A stretch of DNA of 64,000 bases from Lysobacteraceae bacterium SCN 69-320 (GCA_001725155.1 MEFP01000030.1:372001-436000); one strand, 5' to 3'. Shown: positions 48,448 through 58,735, numbered from the stretch's first letter. Notes: a model not told the origin generated them from the sequence alone. Translations and numbers: made by a program.

Positions 48448-49728
48448 ATGAAAGTCCTCGTCATCGGTTCGGGCGGGCGCGAGCACGCGCTGGCCTGGAA
48501 GCTCAAGCAGTCCGCCCGCGTCGTCGAAGTCATCGTCGCGCCGGGCAATGCCGGCACGGCGCGCGAGCCCGGCGTGCGCAACGCCGCCGTCGCGATGACC
48601 GACCTCGACGGCCTGCTCGCACTGGCCAGACGCGAACACGTGGACCTGACCATCGTCGGCCCCGAGGCGCCGCTGGTCGCCGGCGTCGTCGACAAGTTCC
48701 GCGCCGCCGGACTGCGCTGCTTCGGACCGCGCCGCGTTGCCGCGCAGCTCGAAGGCTCCAAGGCCTTCGCCAAGGACTTTCTGGCCCGGCGCAACATTCC
48801 GACCGCGCGCTACGCGGTGTTCACGGAGCTCGCGCCGGCGCTGACCTACGTGCGCCGCCACGGCGCGCCGATCGTCATCAAGGCCGACGGCCTGGCCGCG
48901 GGCAAGGGCGTCGTAGTCGCTCTGACCTTGACCGACGCCGAACAGGCGCTGCACGACATGCTCGGCGCGCATTCGCTCGGCGACGCCTCGGCCCGCGTGG
49001 TCATCGAGGAATTCCTCGACGGCGAGGAAGCCAGCTACATCGTGCTCAGCGACGGCCAGCACGCGCTGCCGATGGCGACCAGCCAGGACCACAAGCGGCG
49101 CGACGAAGGCGACAACGGCCCGAACACCGGCGGCATGGGCGCCTACTCGCCGGCGCCGGTGGTCACGGCTGAGGTGGAAAAGCGCATCCTGCGCGAGATC
49201 ATCGAGCCGACTCTGGCCGGCATGGCCGCCGAAGGCGCGCCGTTCATCGGATTCCTCTACGCCGGCCTGATGATCGACAAGAGCGGCGCGCCCAAGGTCA
49301 TCGAATTCAACGTGCGCTTCGGCGATCCGGAGACCCAGCCCATCATGCTGCGGCTGAAGTCCGACCTGGTCGAGCTCGTCGAGGCCGCGCTCGACGGCCG
49401 GCTGGACCGCACCAACGCCGAGTGGGATCCGCGCCCGGCCCTGGGCGTGGTGCTCGCGGCCCAGGGCTATCCCGGCACAGTGAAGCTCAACGACGCGATC
49501 AGCGGCCTGGATGCGCCGGCGGCCGCCGATTCCAAGGTGTTCCAGGCCGGCACGCGCGTGGACGAGCATGGCCGCGCCGTCAGCGCCGGCGGCCGCGTGC
49601 TGACCGCCTGCGCGCTCGGCAAGGACATTGCCGAGGCGCGCGAACGCGCCTATGCGGCTGCGGCCCGCGTGCATTTCGACGGCATGTTCTATCGGCGCGA
49701 CATCGGCTACCGCGCCCTGCGCCGCTGA
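48448..49728 (+). CDS. purD: Phosphoribosylamine-glycine ligase
   Basis: 426-residue ATP-grasp enzyme that joins phosphoribosylamine and glycine in the second step of purine synthesis. N-terminal [34 protein letters not shown]-grasp [34 protein letters not shown], the PurD signature [20 protein letters not shown], metal site [12 protein letters not shown], and the C-terminal domain are all present. Length as in E. coli (429). ATG 48448 with AGGG upstream. It is followed 80 bases later by a separate DUF4124 gene; purH is not adjacent. Confidence 0.96.
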   Translation: MKVLVIGSGGREHALAWKLKQSARVVEVIVAPGNAGTAREPGVRNAAVAMTDLDGLLALARREHVDLTIVGPEAPLVAGVVDKFRAAGLRCFGPRRVAAQLEGSKAFAKDFLARRNIPTARYAVFTELAPALTYVRRHGAPIVIKADGLAAGKGVVVALTLTDAEQALHDMLGAHSLGDASARVVIEEFLDGEEASYIVLSDGQHALPMATSQDHKRRDEGDNGPNTGGMGAYSPAPVVTAEVEKRILREIIEPTLAGMAAEGAPFIGFLYAGLMIDKSGAPKVIEFNVRFGDPETQPIMLRLKSDLVELVEAALDGRLDRTNAEWDPRPALGVVLAAQGYPGTVKLNDAISGLDAPAAADSKVFQAGTRVDEHGRAVSAGGRVLTACALGKDIAEARERAYAAAARVHFDGMFYRRDIGYRALRR

Positions 49729-49808
49729 CCGCGACCGGACAAAACCGCCGGGACGCGCTCGTCCCGGCGCCGCACCATTCCCCAGCCTTCCCTCATCGAG
49801 TCACCGCC

Positions 49809-50375
49809 ATGCGCCTACTCGTCGCCGCGGCCGCCCTGCTGCTGGCCGCCGATCTTCACGCCGCCGTCTACAAATGCAAGAACGCCAGCGGCGCCATCGA
49901 ATTCAAGGACAAGCCCTGCGCGCCGGGCACCGGCGGCGAGATCGCCGTCAAGGGCGTCGCCAGCGCCGAGGAGGTCACGGCGCGCTACGCACCGGACGCG
50001 GACGAATCCGCTGACGACGGCGACACGTCAGCGCGCGCCGGCCGCAGTGGCCGCGGCAAGGCCGCTGGCGACAGCAGCGTGCTGCGCGGTGCCTGGTGCG
50101 AGTACGCCGTGTCGGTGGAGATCGACGGCGAAAAGGATGATTCCATGCCGGCCAGCTGGACTTTCGACGGCGACGCCCTGGAATACCGCATGAAGCGCGG
50201 CGGCAGCGCGATCAAGACGCGCATCCTGCGCGACGGACCGCGCTTCCAGCTGGAAAACGAAACGCTGGGCGGTCAGGAGCGCAGTTGGGAAGTCGCTTCG
50301 CAGGACGGCGGCACTGTCGTGCTGCGCGGGCCGCTGGGCGGCTATTTCCACCTGCGCCGCGGCGGCTGCGGCTGA
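49809..50375 (+). CDS. DUF4124-type secreted protein
   Basis: 188-residue exported protein. Signal peptide MRLLVAAAALLLAADLHA, then the short DUF4124 motif AVYKCKNASGAIEFKDKPC with two Cys probably forming a disulphide. A charged linker (about 55-90) leads to a C-terminal beta-rich domain (RGAWCEYAVSVEIDGEK ... GPLGGYFHLRRGGCG). The role of DUF4124 is unknown; such proteins are periplasmic. ATG 49809. Confidence 0.75.
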   Translation: MRLLVAAAALLLAADLHAAVYKCKNASGAIEFKDKPCAPGTGGEIAVKGVASAEEVTARYAPDADESADDGDTSARAGRSGRGKAAGDSSVLRGAWCEYAVSVEIDGEKDDSMPASWTFDGDALEYRMKRGGSAIKTRILRDGPRFQLENETLGGQERSWEVASQDGGTVVLRGPLGGYFHLRRGGCG

Positions 50376-50424
50376 ATCCGGCCGCGCAGCGCCGGTGTAC
50401 GGCGCTGCGCGGATCCGGCATGCC

Positions 50425-52107
50425 TCAGCGCGCCGGCGCGGCGGCCGGGGCCGGGCGCGCCGGCAGCGGCTGCAGACGCGCCGGCTTGAACAGATTGCTG
50501 TCGGCGGGCCACGGCCGGTCCGGCATCTGCTTGGCCTCGAACTTCTTGAAGAATTCCCGGAACGGTTCGGCCGCCTCGTTGCCGCCGTCGCGCACGGCCG
50601 CGAACATCGCCGAGCCCTGCACTTCCTGGGCGACCGTGAAATTGCCGCCGGCCGCCTCGGTCAGCGCCGCCGCCTCGATGATCTGCGGCGTCGAGCGTTC
50701 GGAATAGAGCCGGCGCGCATAGTCGATCGCCGACTTGCGCTGTGCCTCGGTCGTGCCGCGGCAGGTCGCGGCGACACGCACGTAGACCTGCGCCAGATAG
50801 CCGTGGCGCTGGCTGGCCTGCATGGCCGTCTCCAGATCGCGCAGCGCGTCGGTACAGCGGCCGTCGGCGAACTGCGCTGCGGCCAGACGGCCGTAATGCT
50901 CGGGCACGTTCGCATCCAGCTTGACCAGCTGGCGATACTGCTCGGTCGCCGGCGCGTAGCGGCCCAGGCGCATGTAGCGGTTACCCAGCAGCAGGCGCGC
51001 TTCGGTCAGCTTGCCGTCCAGGCCGATGGCCTTCTCGTAGTCGGCCTGGGCCGCGGCTTCGTCGCCGCCGGTCTCGGCCACGACGCCGCGCGACACCAGC
51101 GCCGAAGGATCGTTCGGCGCCAGACGCACGGCTTCGTTCGCGCGCGTGCTCGCCAGCGAACGGTTGCCGAGCAGCGCTTCGACGCGGGCCGACAGGCCGA
51201 GCAGGCCGGCATTGTTCGGCGCGCTCTTGAGCGCCTGGTCCAGCGCCGTGCGCGCCGAGTCGTACTGCTGCACGCCGATGAAGAAGCGCGCCTGGGTCAG
51301 CGGATCGTCGTTGCTCGGCGTGGCTGCGGCGGCAGCGGGCGTGGCGGCAGCCGGCTGCGTCAGGTCGATGCTGCGCGCGCCGAGGAAGCCGGCGAGCAGG
51401 GTGTCGAGCTGCCGGGCCGCGACCGGGCCGGCCTTCGCGCGCGCCGCATCGGCAGCCGCCTTGTTGCCCTGGGCGGCGAGGATGTCGGCTTGCACGGCGT
51501 AGAGCTGATTGGCGCCGGGATCCAGCCGCAGCGCTTCGTTGATTGCGCTGAGCGCCTCCGCCTGGCGCCCCTGGCGCAGCGCGATGCGGCCGCGCAGCGA
51601 GGCCAGCACGGCGCTGTCCTTGCCGTCGGCGCCGGCCTGGTCGGCCGCCTGGCGCGCCGAATCGACGTCGCCGCTGGCCAGACGCGATTCGATCGCGGCG
51701 ATGCGGATCGGCAGGTATTTGCGGTCCAGGCGCAGCGCCTGCTCGAAGTAATCGGACGCCTGGCTCTGCTGGTTGCGCATGCGCGCGAGCATGCCGCGCA
51801 GGTAGATCCAGCGGGCGTCATCGGGAGTGACGACCAGCGCGTTGGCCAGCGCCGCGTCGGCCTCGGCGTAGAAACCCGCCTGGGCATAGCTGGAGGCCAG
51901 CAGCGAATAGGCGCTGGCCAGCTTGTCGCCGGCCAGCGTCGGCTTGGTCTTGTCGAATTCGGCGCGCATCTCCACGAGCTGATCCGCTTCGGCCCTGGGC
52001 AGCTTGCTCATGTCGGGAATCGGCACGGGGCGGATGACATTCTGGGCAAGCGCCGCGGTGGTCAGCAGCGCGAGCGCGCCGGCAAGGGCTAGGCGTTTCA
52101 GTTTCAT
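50425..52107 (-). CDS. Secreted TPR-repeat protein
   Basis: 560-residue exported protein. Signal peptide MKLKRLALAGALALLTTAAL AQ. About ten TPR-like helix pairs fill residues 60-480 (for example SLLASSYAQAGFYAEADAAL, YLRGMLARMRNQQSQASDYF, LLLGNRYMRLGRYAPATEQY), with a Pro/Ala linker near 265. A Pro/Ala-rich tail ends the protein. Probably a periplasmic scaffold for protein-protein contacts. ATG 52107; GGAGC four to eight bases upstream. Confidence 0.82.
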   Translation of the reverse strand: MKLKRLALAGALALLTTAALAQNVIRPVPIPDMSKLPRAEADQLVEMRAEFDKTKPTLAGDKLASAYSLLASSYAQAGFYAEADAALANALVVTPDDARWIYLRGMLARMRNQQSQASDYFEQALRLDRKYLPIRIAAIESRLASGDVDSARQAADQAGADGKDSAVLASLRGRIALRQGRQAEALSAINEALRLDPGANQLYAVQADILAAQGNKAAADAARAKAGPVAARQLDTLLAGFLGARSIDLTQPAAATPAAAAATPSNDDPLTQARFFIGVQQYDSARTALDQALKSAPNNAGLLGLSARVEALLGNRSLASTRANEAVRLAPNDPSALVSRGVVAETGGDEAAAQADYEKAIGLDGKLTEARLLLGNRYMRLGRYAPATEQYRQLVKLDANVPEHYGRLAAAQFADGRCTDALRDLETAMQASQRHGYLAQVYVRVAATCRGTTEAQRKSAIDYARRLYSERSTPQIIEAAALTEAAGGNFTVAQEVQGSAMFAAVRDGGNEAAEPFREFFKKFEAKQMPDRPWPADSNLFKPARLQPLPARPAPAAAPAR

Positions 52108-52298
52108 GGAGCTCCGGGCGCCCGGCGGGCGGCAATGCAGGGAAAGGCGGAAGTTTACGGGACGTCGCCGCAGAAGCGGCATCACGGCCAGGACCTGTTA
52201 AAGCCCGGTTACGGCGGCGGCCGGTCCGGCCGCCGCGGGCGCCGGTCGCGGCAACGTCGGGTCTGCTAGATTGCGGATGACTTTCCAAGGTTCCCGCC

Positions 52299-54188
52299 AT
52301 GTCGAGCAGCAACCAGTTCGCCCTGCTGAAATCGCGCCGCTTCGCCCCGTTCTTCTGGACCCAGGCGCTGGGCGCGTTCAACGACAACGTGTTCAAGAAC
52401 GCGCTCGTGATCCTCGCGGTCTACCAGATCGCCGCGCACGATCCGGCCCGCGCGGCCAACTACACCAATCTAGCCGCCGCGCTGTTCATCGCGCCGTTCC
52501 TGCTGTTTTCGGCGACCAGCGGCCAGCTCTCGGACAAGTTCGACAAGGCGCGCCTGGCTCAGCTCGTCAAAATGCTCGAGCTCGGCATCATGGTCATCGC
52601 GCTGTTCGGATTCCTGGCCAAGAGCCTGCCGCTGCTGATGACCCTGCTGTTCCTGATGGGACTTCACTCGACCCTGTTCGGCCCGCTCAAGTACGGCCTG
52701 CTGCCTCAGGTGCTGGATTCGCAGGAACTCGTCGGCGGCAACGGCCTGATCGAGATGGCGACCTTCCTCGCAATCCTCGTCGGCCAGATCCTCGGCGCGA
52801 CCCTGATCAAGATTCCCGACTACGGCGCCTGGCTGGTCGGCGCGGCGACCATAGGCACGGCGCTGGCCGGCCTGGCCTGTTCGTTCCGCATGCCGCCGGC
52901 GGCCGCGCCGGATCCGAAACTCGTCATCAACTGGAATCCGTTCAGCGAGACCTGGCGCAACCTCGGCTACATCCGCGGCAACCGCCCGGTGCTGCTGTCC
53001 TGCCTCGGCATCTCCTGGTTCTGGTTCTTCGGCTCGGTCTTCATCACCCAGCTGCCGACCTATGCGCAGATCGTGATCGGCGGCGATTCGACCGTGTACA
53101 CCTTCCTGCTGACCGTGTTCTCGCTCGGCATCGGCATCGGCTCGCTGCTCTGCGAACGCCTGTCGGGCCACAAGGTGGAAATCGGCCTCGTGCCGTTCGG
53201 CTCCATCGGCATGACCCTGTTCGGCGCCGACATCCATTTCGCCCGCCCCGAGCTCGCGACCGTGCAGGACCTCTTGCTGGCCGCGCTGCTGGTGCAGCCG
53301 TGGATCTGGCGCGTGCTCGCCGACCTGCTGCTGATGGCGATTTTTTCCGGCTTCTTCATCGTGCCGCTGTTCGCGCTGATCCAGACGCGCTCGGACCCGG
53401 CGCGGCGCTCGCGCGTGATCGCCGCGAACAACATCCTCAATGCGCTGTTCATGGTCGTCGCAGCCGGTCTGTCGGCGCTGCTGCTCAATGCGGCCGGACT
53501 GTCGATTCCGCAGCTGCTGCTGGCCACCGCGCTGATGAACGCCGTCGTGGCGATCTACATCTACACGCTGGTGCCGGAATTCCTGATGCGTTTCCTGAGC
53601 TGGATCCTCGTCAACACGCTCTACCGCATCCGGCTCGAGGGATTCGAGCGCATACCCGACGAAGGAGCGGCCCTGCTGGTCTGCAACCACGTCAGCTTCA
53701 TGGACGCGCTGATCATCGGCGGCAGCGTGCGCCGGCCGGTGCGTTTCGTCATGTACTACAAGATCTTCAACATCCCGCTGCTGAGCTTCATCTTCCGCAC
53801 GGCCAAGGCGATTCCGATCGCCGGCTACAGGGAAAATCCGGAGCTGCTGGCCAAGGCCTTCGACGAAGTCGACAAGGAGCTCGCCGCGGGCAATCTGGTC
53901 TGCATCTTCCCCGAGGGGGGGCTGACCAAGGACGGCGAGATCGCCGAGTTCAAGACCGGCATGGAAAAGATCCTCGAACGCCGCCCGGTGCCGGTCGTGC
54001 CGCTGGCGCTGCGCGGATTGTGGGGCTCCATCTTCAGTCGCCGCGACAGCGCGCTGGGCCGCGCGCGCCTGCCGCGGCGCTTCTGGTCGCGCATAGGACT
54101 GGCTGCCGGCGATCCGATACCGGCCGCCGAAGCCAGCGCCGCTGCGGTCGAAGTGCGGGTCCGTGCCCTGCGTGGCGCCGATGCCTGA
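52299..54188 (+). CDS. MFS lysophospholipid flippase-acyltransferase fusion (LplT-PlsC)
   Basis: 629-residue fusion. Residues 1-420 form a 12-helix major facilitator domain of the LplT type (FWTQALGAFNDNVFKNALVI, LMGLHSTLFGPLKYGLLPQV), which flips lysophospholipids inward. Residues 430-629 are a PlsC-type acyltransferase with the catalytic H-X4-D motif NHVSFMD and FPEGGLTKDGE. In E. coli the work is split between LplT and Aas; here the acyl-ACP synthetase part of Aas is missing, so acyl donors must come activated. The stop overlaps the next gene by eight bases, pairing it with a glycolipid synthase. ATG 52299. Confidence 0.9.
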   Translation: MSSSNQFALLKSRRFAPFFWTQALGAFNDNVFKNALVILAVYQIAAHDPARAANYTNLAAALFIAPFLLFSATSGQLSDKFDKARLAQLVKMLELGIMVIALFGFLAKSLPLLMTLLFLMGLHSTLFGPLKYGLLPQVLDSQELVGGNGLIEMATFLAILVGQILGATLIKIPDYGAWLVGAATIGTALAGLACSFRMPPAAAPDPKLVINWNPFSETWRNLGYIRGNRPVLLSCLGISWFWFFGSVFITQLPTYAQIVIGGDSTVYTFLLTVFSLGIGIGSLLCERLSGHKVEIGLVPFGSIGMTLFGADIHFARPELATVQDLLLAALLVQPWIWRVLADLLLMAIFSGFFIVPLFALIQTRSDPARRSRVIAANNILNALFMVVAAGLSALLLNAAGLSIPQLLLATALMNAVVAIYIYTLVPEFLMRFLSWILVNTLYRIRLEGFERIPDEGAALLVCNHVSFMDALIIGGSVRRPVRFVMYYKIFNIPLLSFIFRTAKAIPIAGYRENPELLAKAFDEVDKELAAGNLVCIFPEGGLTKDGEIAEFKTGMEKILERRPVPVVPLALRGLWGSIFSRRDSALGRARLPRRFWSRIGLAAGDPIPAAEASAAAVEVRVRALRGADA

Positions 54189-55326
54189 GGTCCCTGCAAA
54201 ACCGCGCCGGCTGCTGCTGCTCAGCGTGTCGGCCGGCGCGGGTCACGGCCGCGCGGCCGAAGCGCTGCGTGTGACGGCGCAGACGCGTTACGGCGTCGAG
54301 GCGCTGCATCTGGACGTCATGGACTACGTGCCGGCCGCGTTCCGCGCCTTGTATACCGATTTCTATTTGCGCCTCGTCGAAAAATTCCCGGCGCTCTGGG
54401 CGCAGCTCTACCGCATCACCGACGAGACGCCGCCGGATGCCGCGCTGGCGCGGCTGCGCCGTGCGGTCGAGCGGCTGAACACGCGCCGCCTGCACGAAGC
54501 GATCGCCGCGTTCGCGCCCGACGCGATCATCTGCACGCATTTCCTGCCGGCCGAACTGCTGGCCCGCGCGCAGTCCCGCGGCCGCCTGCCCTGCCCGGTC
54601 CACGTGCAGGTCACCGACTTCGACCTGCACGCGCTCTGGGTCGTGCCGCAGCTGGCCGGCTATTTCGCGGCGAGCGACGAAGTCGCGCTGCGCATGCGCG
54701 CCCGCGGGCTCGCCGCCGAGCGCATCCATGTGACCGGCATTCCGATCATGCCGGCCTTCGCCGCGGTCGCCGACCGCGCCACCTGCGCCGCAGCGGCCGG
54801 CCTCGATCCGCAGCGGCCGATACTGCTGCTGATGGGCGGCGGCGCCGGCGTCGGAGCGCTGGACCAAGCCGCCGCCGGCCTGCTGCGTATTCCGGCCGAC
54901 TTCCAGCTCGTCGCGCTGGCCGGCCGCAACGAGGCCCTGCTGGAACGGCTGAACGCGCTGGCCGCCGCGCATCCGGGCCGGCTGTTCCCGCAGGGCTTCA
55001 CCCGCACGATCGAACGCCTGATGGGCTGCGCCGACCTCGCGATCGGCAAGCCCGGCGGCCTGACCACGTCCGAGTGCCTGGCGCTCGGCCTGCCGCTGAT
55101 CGTGTTCGCGCCGATCCCGGGCCAGGAGGAGCGCAACTGCGACTACCTGCTGGAGAACGGCGCCGGCCTCAAGGCCGTCGACGCGATCGCGCTGGAATAC
55201 CGCGTGCACCTGCTGTTGCAACAGCCGCAGCGGCTCGCACGCCTGCGCGACAACGCCCGCGCACTGGGCCGGCCCGACGCGGCCGCCGCGGTGCTGCGCC
55301 AAGTGCTCGGCGACCCCGCCGGCTGA
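54181..55326 (+). CDS. MGDG-synthase-like glycosyltransferase
   Basis: 381-residue GT28-family enzyme (GT-B fold). The N-terminal MGDG_synth domain (LLLLSVSAGAGHGRAAEALR, LDVMDYVPAAFRALYTDFYL) binds the lipid acceptor. The C-terminal half binds the nucleotide sugar (LLLMGGGAGVGALDQAA, IGKPGGLTTSECLALGLPLI, PIPGQEERNCDYLLENG). Related enzymes add Gal or Glc to diacylglycerol. ATG 54181 lies eight bases before the end of the LplT-PlsC gene, so the pair is translationally coupled, suggesting a membrane-lipid remodelling unit. Sugar specificity is not readable. Confidence 0.88.
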   Translation: MPEVPAKPRRLLLLSVSAGAGHGRAAEALRVTAQTRYGVEALHLDVMDYVPAAFRALYTDFYLRLVEKFPALWAQLYRITDETPPDAALARLRRAVERLNTRRLHEAIAAFAPDAIICTHFLPAELLARAQSRGRLPCPVHVQVTDFDLHALWVVPQLAGYFAASDEVALRMRARGLAAERIHVTGIPIMPAFAAVADRATCAAAAGLDPQRPILLLMGGGAGVGALDQAAAGLLRIPADFQLVALAGRNEALLERLNALAAAHPGRLFPQGFTRTIERLMGCADLAIGKPGGLTTSECLALGLPLIVFAPIPGQEERNCDYLLENGAGLKAVDAIALEYRVHLLLQQPQRLARLRDNARALGRPDAAAAVLRQVLGDPAG

Positions 55327-55491
55327 GCCGGCGCTGTTCGGTCCGCGCCCGCGGCGACATTGTCATCTGGGCAGGCGGCGGCCTGCGTCCCTGCACGGGA
55401 TCGCGGCGTTCGCCGCGGCTGCGGACGCGCGTCACAACAGGCCGCGCCGCCATCGGCAAGTCTTCACGTCGCCTCGGGGAGGAGGAATTCC

Positions 55492-57684
55492 ATGCATTCG
55501 CACCGCGTTTCCGGATTGTTCGCGACCGCCCTGCTGATTGCGGCCGGTTCAACCGGCGCCCAGCAATTGCCCAATCCCATCCTGTTCGTCACCCAGTATC
55601 CGGTGAGCGACGACTTCGCGACCATCGGCGCGGTATTCGCCAATCACCGCGGCGACATCGCGCTGAGCGGCCGCGGCGGCGACCTGTACATCCGCTATCC
55701 CGACGGCAGCCTGCGCAACCTGACCCAGGAAGCCGGCTATGGCAGCAGCGGCGCGCAGGGCGCGAACGCGATCGCCGTACGCGATCCGGCCGTGTCCTGG
55801 GACGGCAGCAAGGCCGTCTTCAGCATGGTCGTCGGCGCGCCGCCGCAGCAGTACCAGTACATCGACAGCTACTGGCAGCTGTACGAAATCAGCGGGCTCG
55901 GTCAGGGCCAGACGGCCGTCATCACGAAGGTCGCGCGCCAGCCGGCCAACCGCAACAATGTGAGCCCGACCTATCTGAGCGACGGCAGCCTGGTGTTCGC
56001 GAGCGACCGCCCGCGCAACGGCGCTGCACATCTGTATCCGCAGCTGGACGAATACGAATCCACGCCGACGCCGACCGGTCTCTGGCGCCTGCAGCCGGCC
56101 ACCGGCCAGCTCGACCTGCTGCAGGTCTCGGTCTCCGGCGCCTTCCATCCGTTCGTCGACAGCTTCGGCCGCCTGCTGTTCACGCGCTGGGACCATCTGC
56201 AGCGCGACCAGCAGAACGACGGCGCCGGCAACGACTACGGCACGTTCAACTGGACCAGCGAGGCGTCGAACTCGGTCGCGACCGCCGATCGCAGCGAAGT
56301 GTTTCCCGAGCCGCGCATCGCCGTTCCGGGCTCCGGCGTCGCCGGTCATACCATCAATCATTTCTTTCCGTGGATGGTGAATCAGGACGGCAGCGAGGAG
56401 GAAACGCTGAACCACGTCGGCCGCCACGAACTGCACGCGTATTTCGATCGCAGCTTCGACGATCCCGCGCTCAGCGCATTCAACGGCGGCAGCGGCGACC
56501 GCATCCTCAATTTCCTGCAGATGCGCGAAGACCCGACTACGCCGGGCCGCTACTACGGCATCGACGCGCCGGAGTTCTATACCCACGCCTCGGGCCAGCT
56601 GCTGCGCATCGACGCGGCGCCGACCGTCAATCCGGCGCAGATGCGCGCGACGTGGCTGAACCCGCGCGTCAACGTGAACTTCAGCCCGGACTACGCGCCG
56701 GTGGCGCAGCCGGCCGATTTCAGCGGCCGCTTCCGCAATCCGCTGCCGCTCAGCGACGGCCAGCTCATCGCCGCGCACGCGACACAGTGGCGCCAGGCCG
56801 GCAACGACGGCACGCGCACGGCGCCGCAGCCGCGCTACCAGTTCCGCCTCAAGCGCCTCGTGCTCGGTCCGGGCGGCTATTACGTCGCGGCCGAGAACCT
56901 GACTTCCGGCATCAGCAAGAGCGTGAGCTTCTGGGATCCGGACTATGCGGTCAGCTACAGCGGCCCGCTGTGGGAACTGTCGCCGGTCGAGGTGCGCGCA
57001 CGCAGCGCACCGCCGATGACCGCGGCCCCGCTGCGCGCGCCCGAGCAGGCCGCGTTCGCCGCCGAGAACGTCGATGTCGAGACGTTCCGCCGCTATCTGC
57101 GCGCCAACGGCCTGGCGCTGCTCGTGGTGCGCAATGCGACCACGCGCGACCGCGCCGACCGGCAGCAGCCGTTCAACCTGCGCGTGCCGGGCGGCGCGCA
57201 GACGACGGCGGCCGGCGGCGGCCAGCTCTACGACATCGCGCACATGCAGTTCTTCCAGGGCGACCAGATCCGCGGTCTCGGCGGCACCGCGACGCCGCGC
57301 GCTGGCCGGCGCGTGCTGGCCCAGCCGCTGCACGACCGGCCGGCACTCGCGGCCAACGCGGTCAATCCCACCGGTCCGGCCGGCAGCACGGCCATCGCCG
57401 GCGACGGCTCGGTCGCGGCGTTCGTGCCGGCGCAGCGCGCGCTGGCGTGGCATTCGACCGCGCCGAACGGCACGCCGGTCGTGCGCGAGCGCTACTGGAT
57501 CAGCTTCCAGCCCGGCGAGATCCGCGCCTGCGACGGCTGCCACGGCGTCAACGAACTGAACCAGGCCACGCCGGGCGCACCGGCCGCAGTGAACACGCCG
57601 CTGGCGCTGCGCCAGCTGCTCGCGCGCTGGCGCGACCGGCAGGTCGACCTGATCTTCACCAACGGCGCCGAGGAGCGGCGCTGA
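55492..57684 (+). CDS. Hydrazine synthase alpha-like secreted haem protein
   Basis: 730-residue exported protein. Signal peptide MHSHRVSGLFATALLIAAGS TGAQ; an N-terminal beta-propeller-like part (TYLSDGSLVFASDRPRNGAA, HPFVDSFGRLLFTRWDHLQR), a middle domain like that of hydrazine synthase alpha (ETLNHVGRHELHAYF), and near the C-terminus one CXXCH motif (RACDGCHGVNELNQ). Anammox HzsA carries two haems, so a single motif makes hydrazine synthesis unlikely; a redox or sugar/cofactor-related role is possible. ATG 55492 follows GGGGAGGAGG. Stand-alone gene. Confidence 0.75.
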   Translation: MHSHRVSGLFATALLIAAGSTGAQQLPNPILFVTQYPVSDDFATIGAVFANHRGDIALSGRGGDLYIRYPDGSLRNLTQEAGYGSSGAQGANAIAVRDPAVSWDGSKAVFSMVVGAPPQQYQYIDSYWQLYEISGLGQGQTAVITKVARQPANRNNVSPTYLSDGSLVFASDRPRNGAAHLYPQLDEYESTPTPTGLWRLQPATGQLDLLQVSVSGAFHPFVDSFGRLLFTRWDHLQRDQQNDGAGNDYGTFNWTSEASNSVATADRSEVFPEPRIAVPGSGVAGHTINHFFPWMVNQDGSEEETLNHVGRHELHAYFDRSFDDPALSAFNGGSGDRILNFLQMREDPTTPGRYYGIDAPEFYTHASGQLLRIDAAPTVNPAQMRATWLNPRVNVNFSPDYAPVAQPADFSGRFRNPLPLSDGQLIAAHATQWRQAGNDGTRTAPQPRYQFRLKRLVLGPGGYYVAAENLTSGISKSVSFWDPDYAVSYSGPLWELSPVEVRARSAPPMTAAPLRAPEQAAFAAENVDVETFRRYLRANGLALLVVRNATTRDRADRQQPFNLRVPGGAQTTAAGGGQLYDIAHMQFFQGDQIRGLGGTATPRAGRRVLAQPLHDRPALAANAVNPTGPAGSTAIAGDGSVAAFVPAQRALAWHSTAPNGTPVVRERYWISFQPGEIRACDGCHGVNELNQATPGAPAAVNTPLALRQLLARWRDRQVDLIFTNGAEERR

Positions 57685-57862
57685 GCGCACCGGACACCGC
57701 GAACGTTTCGGTCCGCCGGCAGAGGATTCCGGACAGATACGTCACGGCGCCGTTGCACTGCGCGGCACCGGAACGCATGAATCGGACGCTCTGTTGCTGC
57801 AGCGGACCGCGAAACAGGCAGCGCGGCGCCAAAGACGCTGCAGGTGCGGGTCCCGGGCGTCC

Positions 57863-58735
57863 CTAGAACAGTCCGCCGATCACGAACAGGCCGATCACGG
57901 CCAGCCAGACGATGAGCACGCGCACGAGCAGGTTGCGCGCGTCGGCCAGCTCGATCAGCGGATCGTTGACGTCCTCGGCATAGCCGTCGCCGGCGATCAC
58001 GTCGGCGTCGACGCTGGCCCGGGCGATCGCCGACAGGAAGCCGAGGTCGAGGCTGAAATAGCCCTTGCCCATGCGCTCGTGCCAGCTCTTCCAGGTATGG
58101 AACACGGCATCGAAATCGGACGCGACCGCGAGCGCGAGGGCCATCAGGTGCGCCGGCGCCCAGTCCAGCAGCAGGCTCAGCCGCCGCGCCAGTCCGCGGC
58201 CTTCCTCGCTCTGCAGCTCGGCCAGGGTCGGCGACCACGCCAGCAGCTGGGTCAGCCGGTACAGCAGGGCGCCGCAGGGCCCCAGCAGCAGGAACCAGAA
58301 CAGCACGCCGAACCAGCGCTTGAGCGCGGACTGGAATGTCGCGTCGACGAGCGCCGGCGCCTCGAACGCGAGCGCGGCCTCGTCGCCGTCGGGCCGCAGC
58401 AGCTGCGCCGCATTGATGCGACGGTCGCTGTCGGGCGCCTTGACGACCGCATCAACGTCCTCGGACAGATCGCGCGGCCCCCAGCTGTACCAGAGAACGC
58501 AGACGGCGAACGCGAACGCGAGCAGACCGAACATCCAGCCGTCGAGCAGCCACTGGATGAGTGCACAAATCAAAACCGGGATAAAGATACCGAGCACGCT
58601 GCGCGCGCCGCCGCCGATCCGGGTCAGCACGCCGAGCCAGACGCGCAGGCGGCTGAAATCGCGCAGCCGGGCGAGATCGGGCAGGCCGTGGGCCAGGGCG
58701 AAGACGACGAGGACAGCGAGCAGGTGGATGGCCAT
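57863..58735 (-). CDS. AmpE-like inner membrane protein
   Basis: 290-residue membrane protein with about four helices (1-16, 47-80, 150-175, 268-290). The AmpE/CobD-like pattern is visible: LLVWYSWGPRDLSEDVDAVV near 80-100, and LLDWAPAHLMALALAVASDF at about 195-215. AmpE modulates AmpD/AmpC beta-lactamase signalling in enterobacteria; no ampD is adjacent here, so a general role is unproven. ATG 58735; the frame is open further upstream. Confidence 0.75.
   Translation of the reverse strand: MAIHLLAVLVVFALAHGLPDLARLRDFSRLRVWLGVLTRIGGGARSVLGIFIPVLICALIQWLLDGWMFGLLAFAFAVCVLWYSWGPRDLSEDVDAVVKAPDSDRRINAAQLLRPDGDEAALAFEAPALVDATFQSALKRWFGVLFWFLLLGPCGALLYRLTQLLAWSPTLAELQSEEGRGLARRLSLLLDWAPAHLMALALAVASDFDAVFHTWKSWHERMGKGYFSLDLGFLSAIARASVDADVIAGDGYAEDVNDPLIELADARNLLVRVLIVWLAVIGLFVIGGLF

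Noticed and set aside
55492-57684. True hydrazine synthase subunit
   Set aside because: Only one CXXCH, no HzsB/C neighbours, and an aerobic gammaproteobacterial context.
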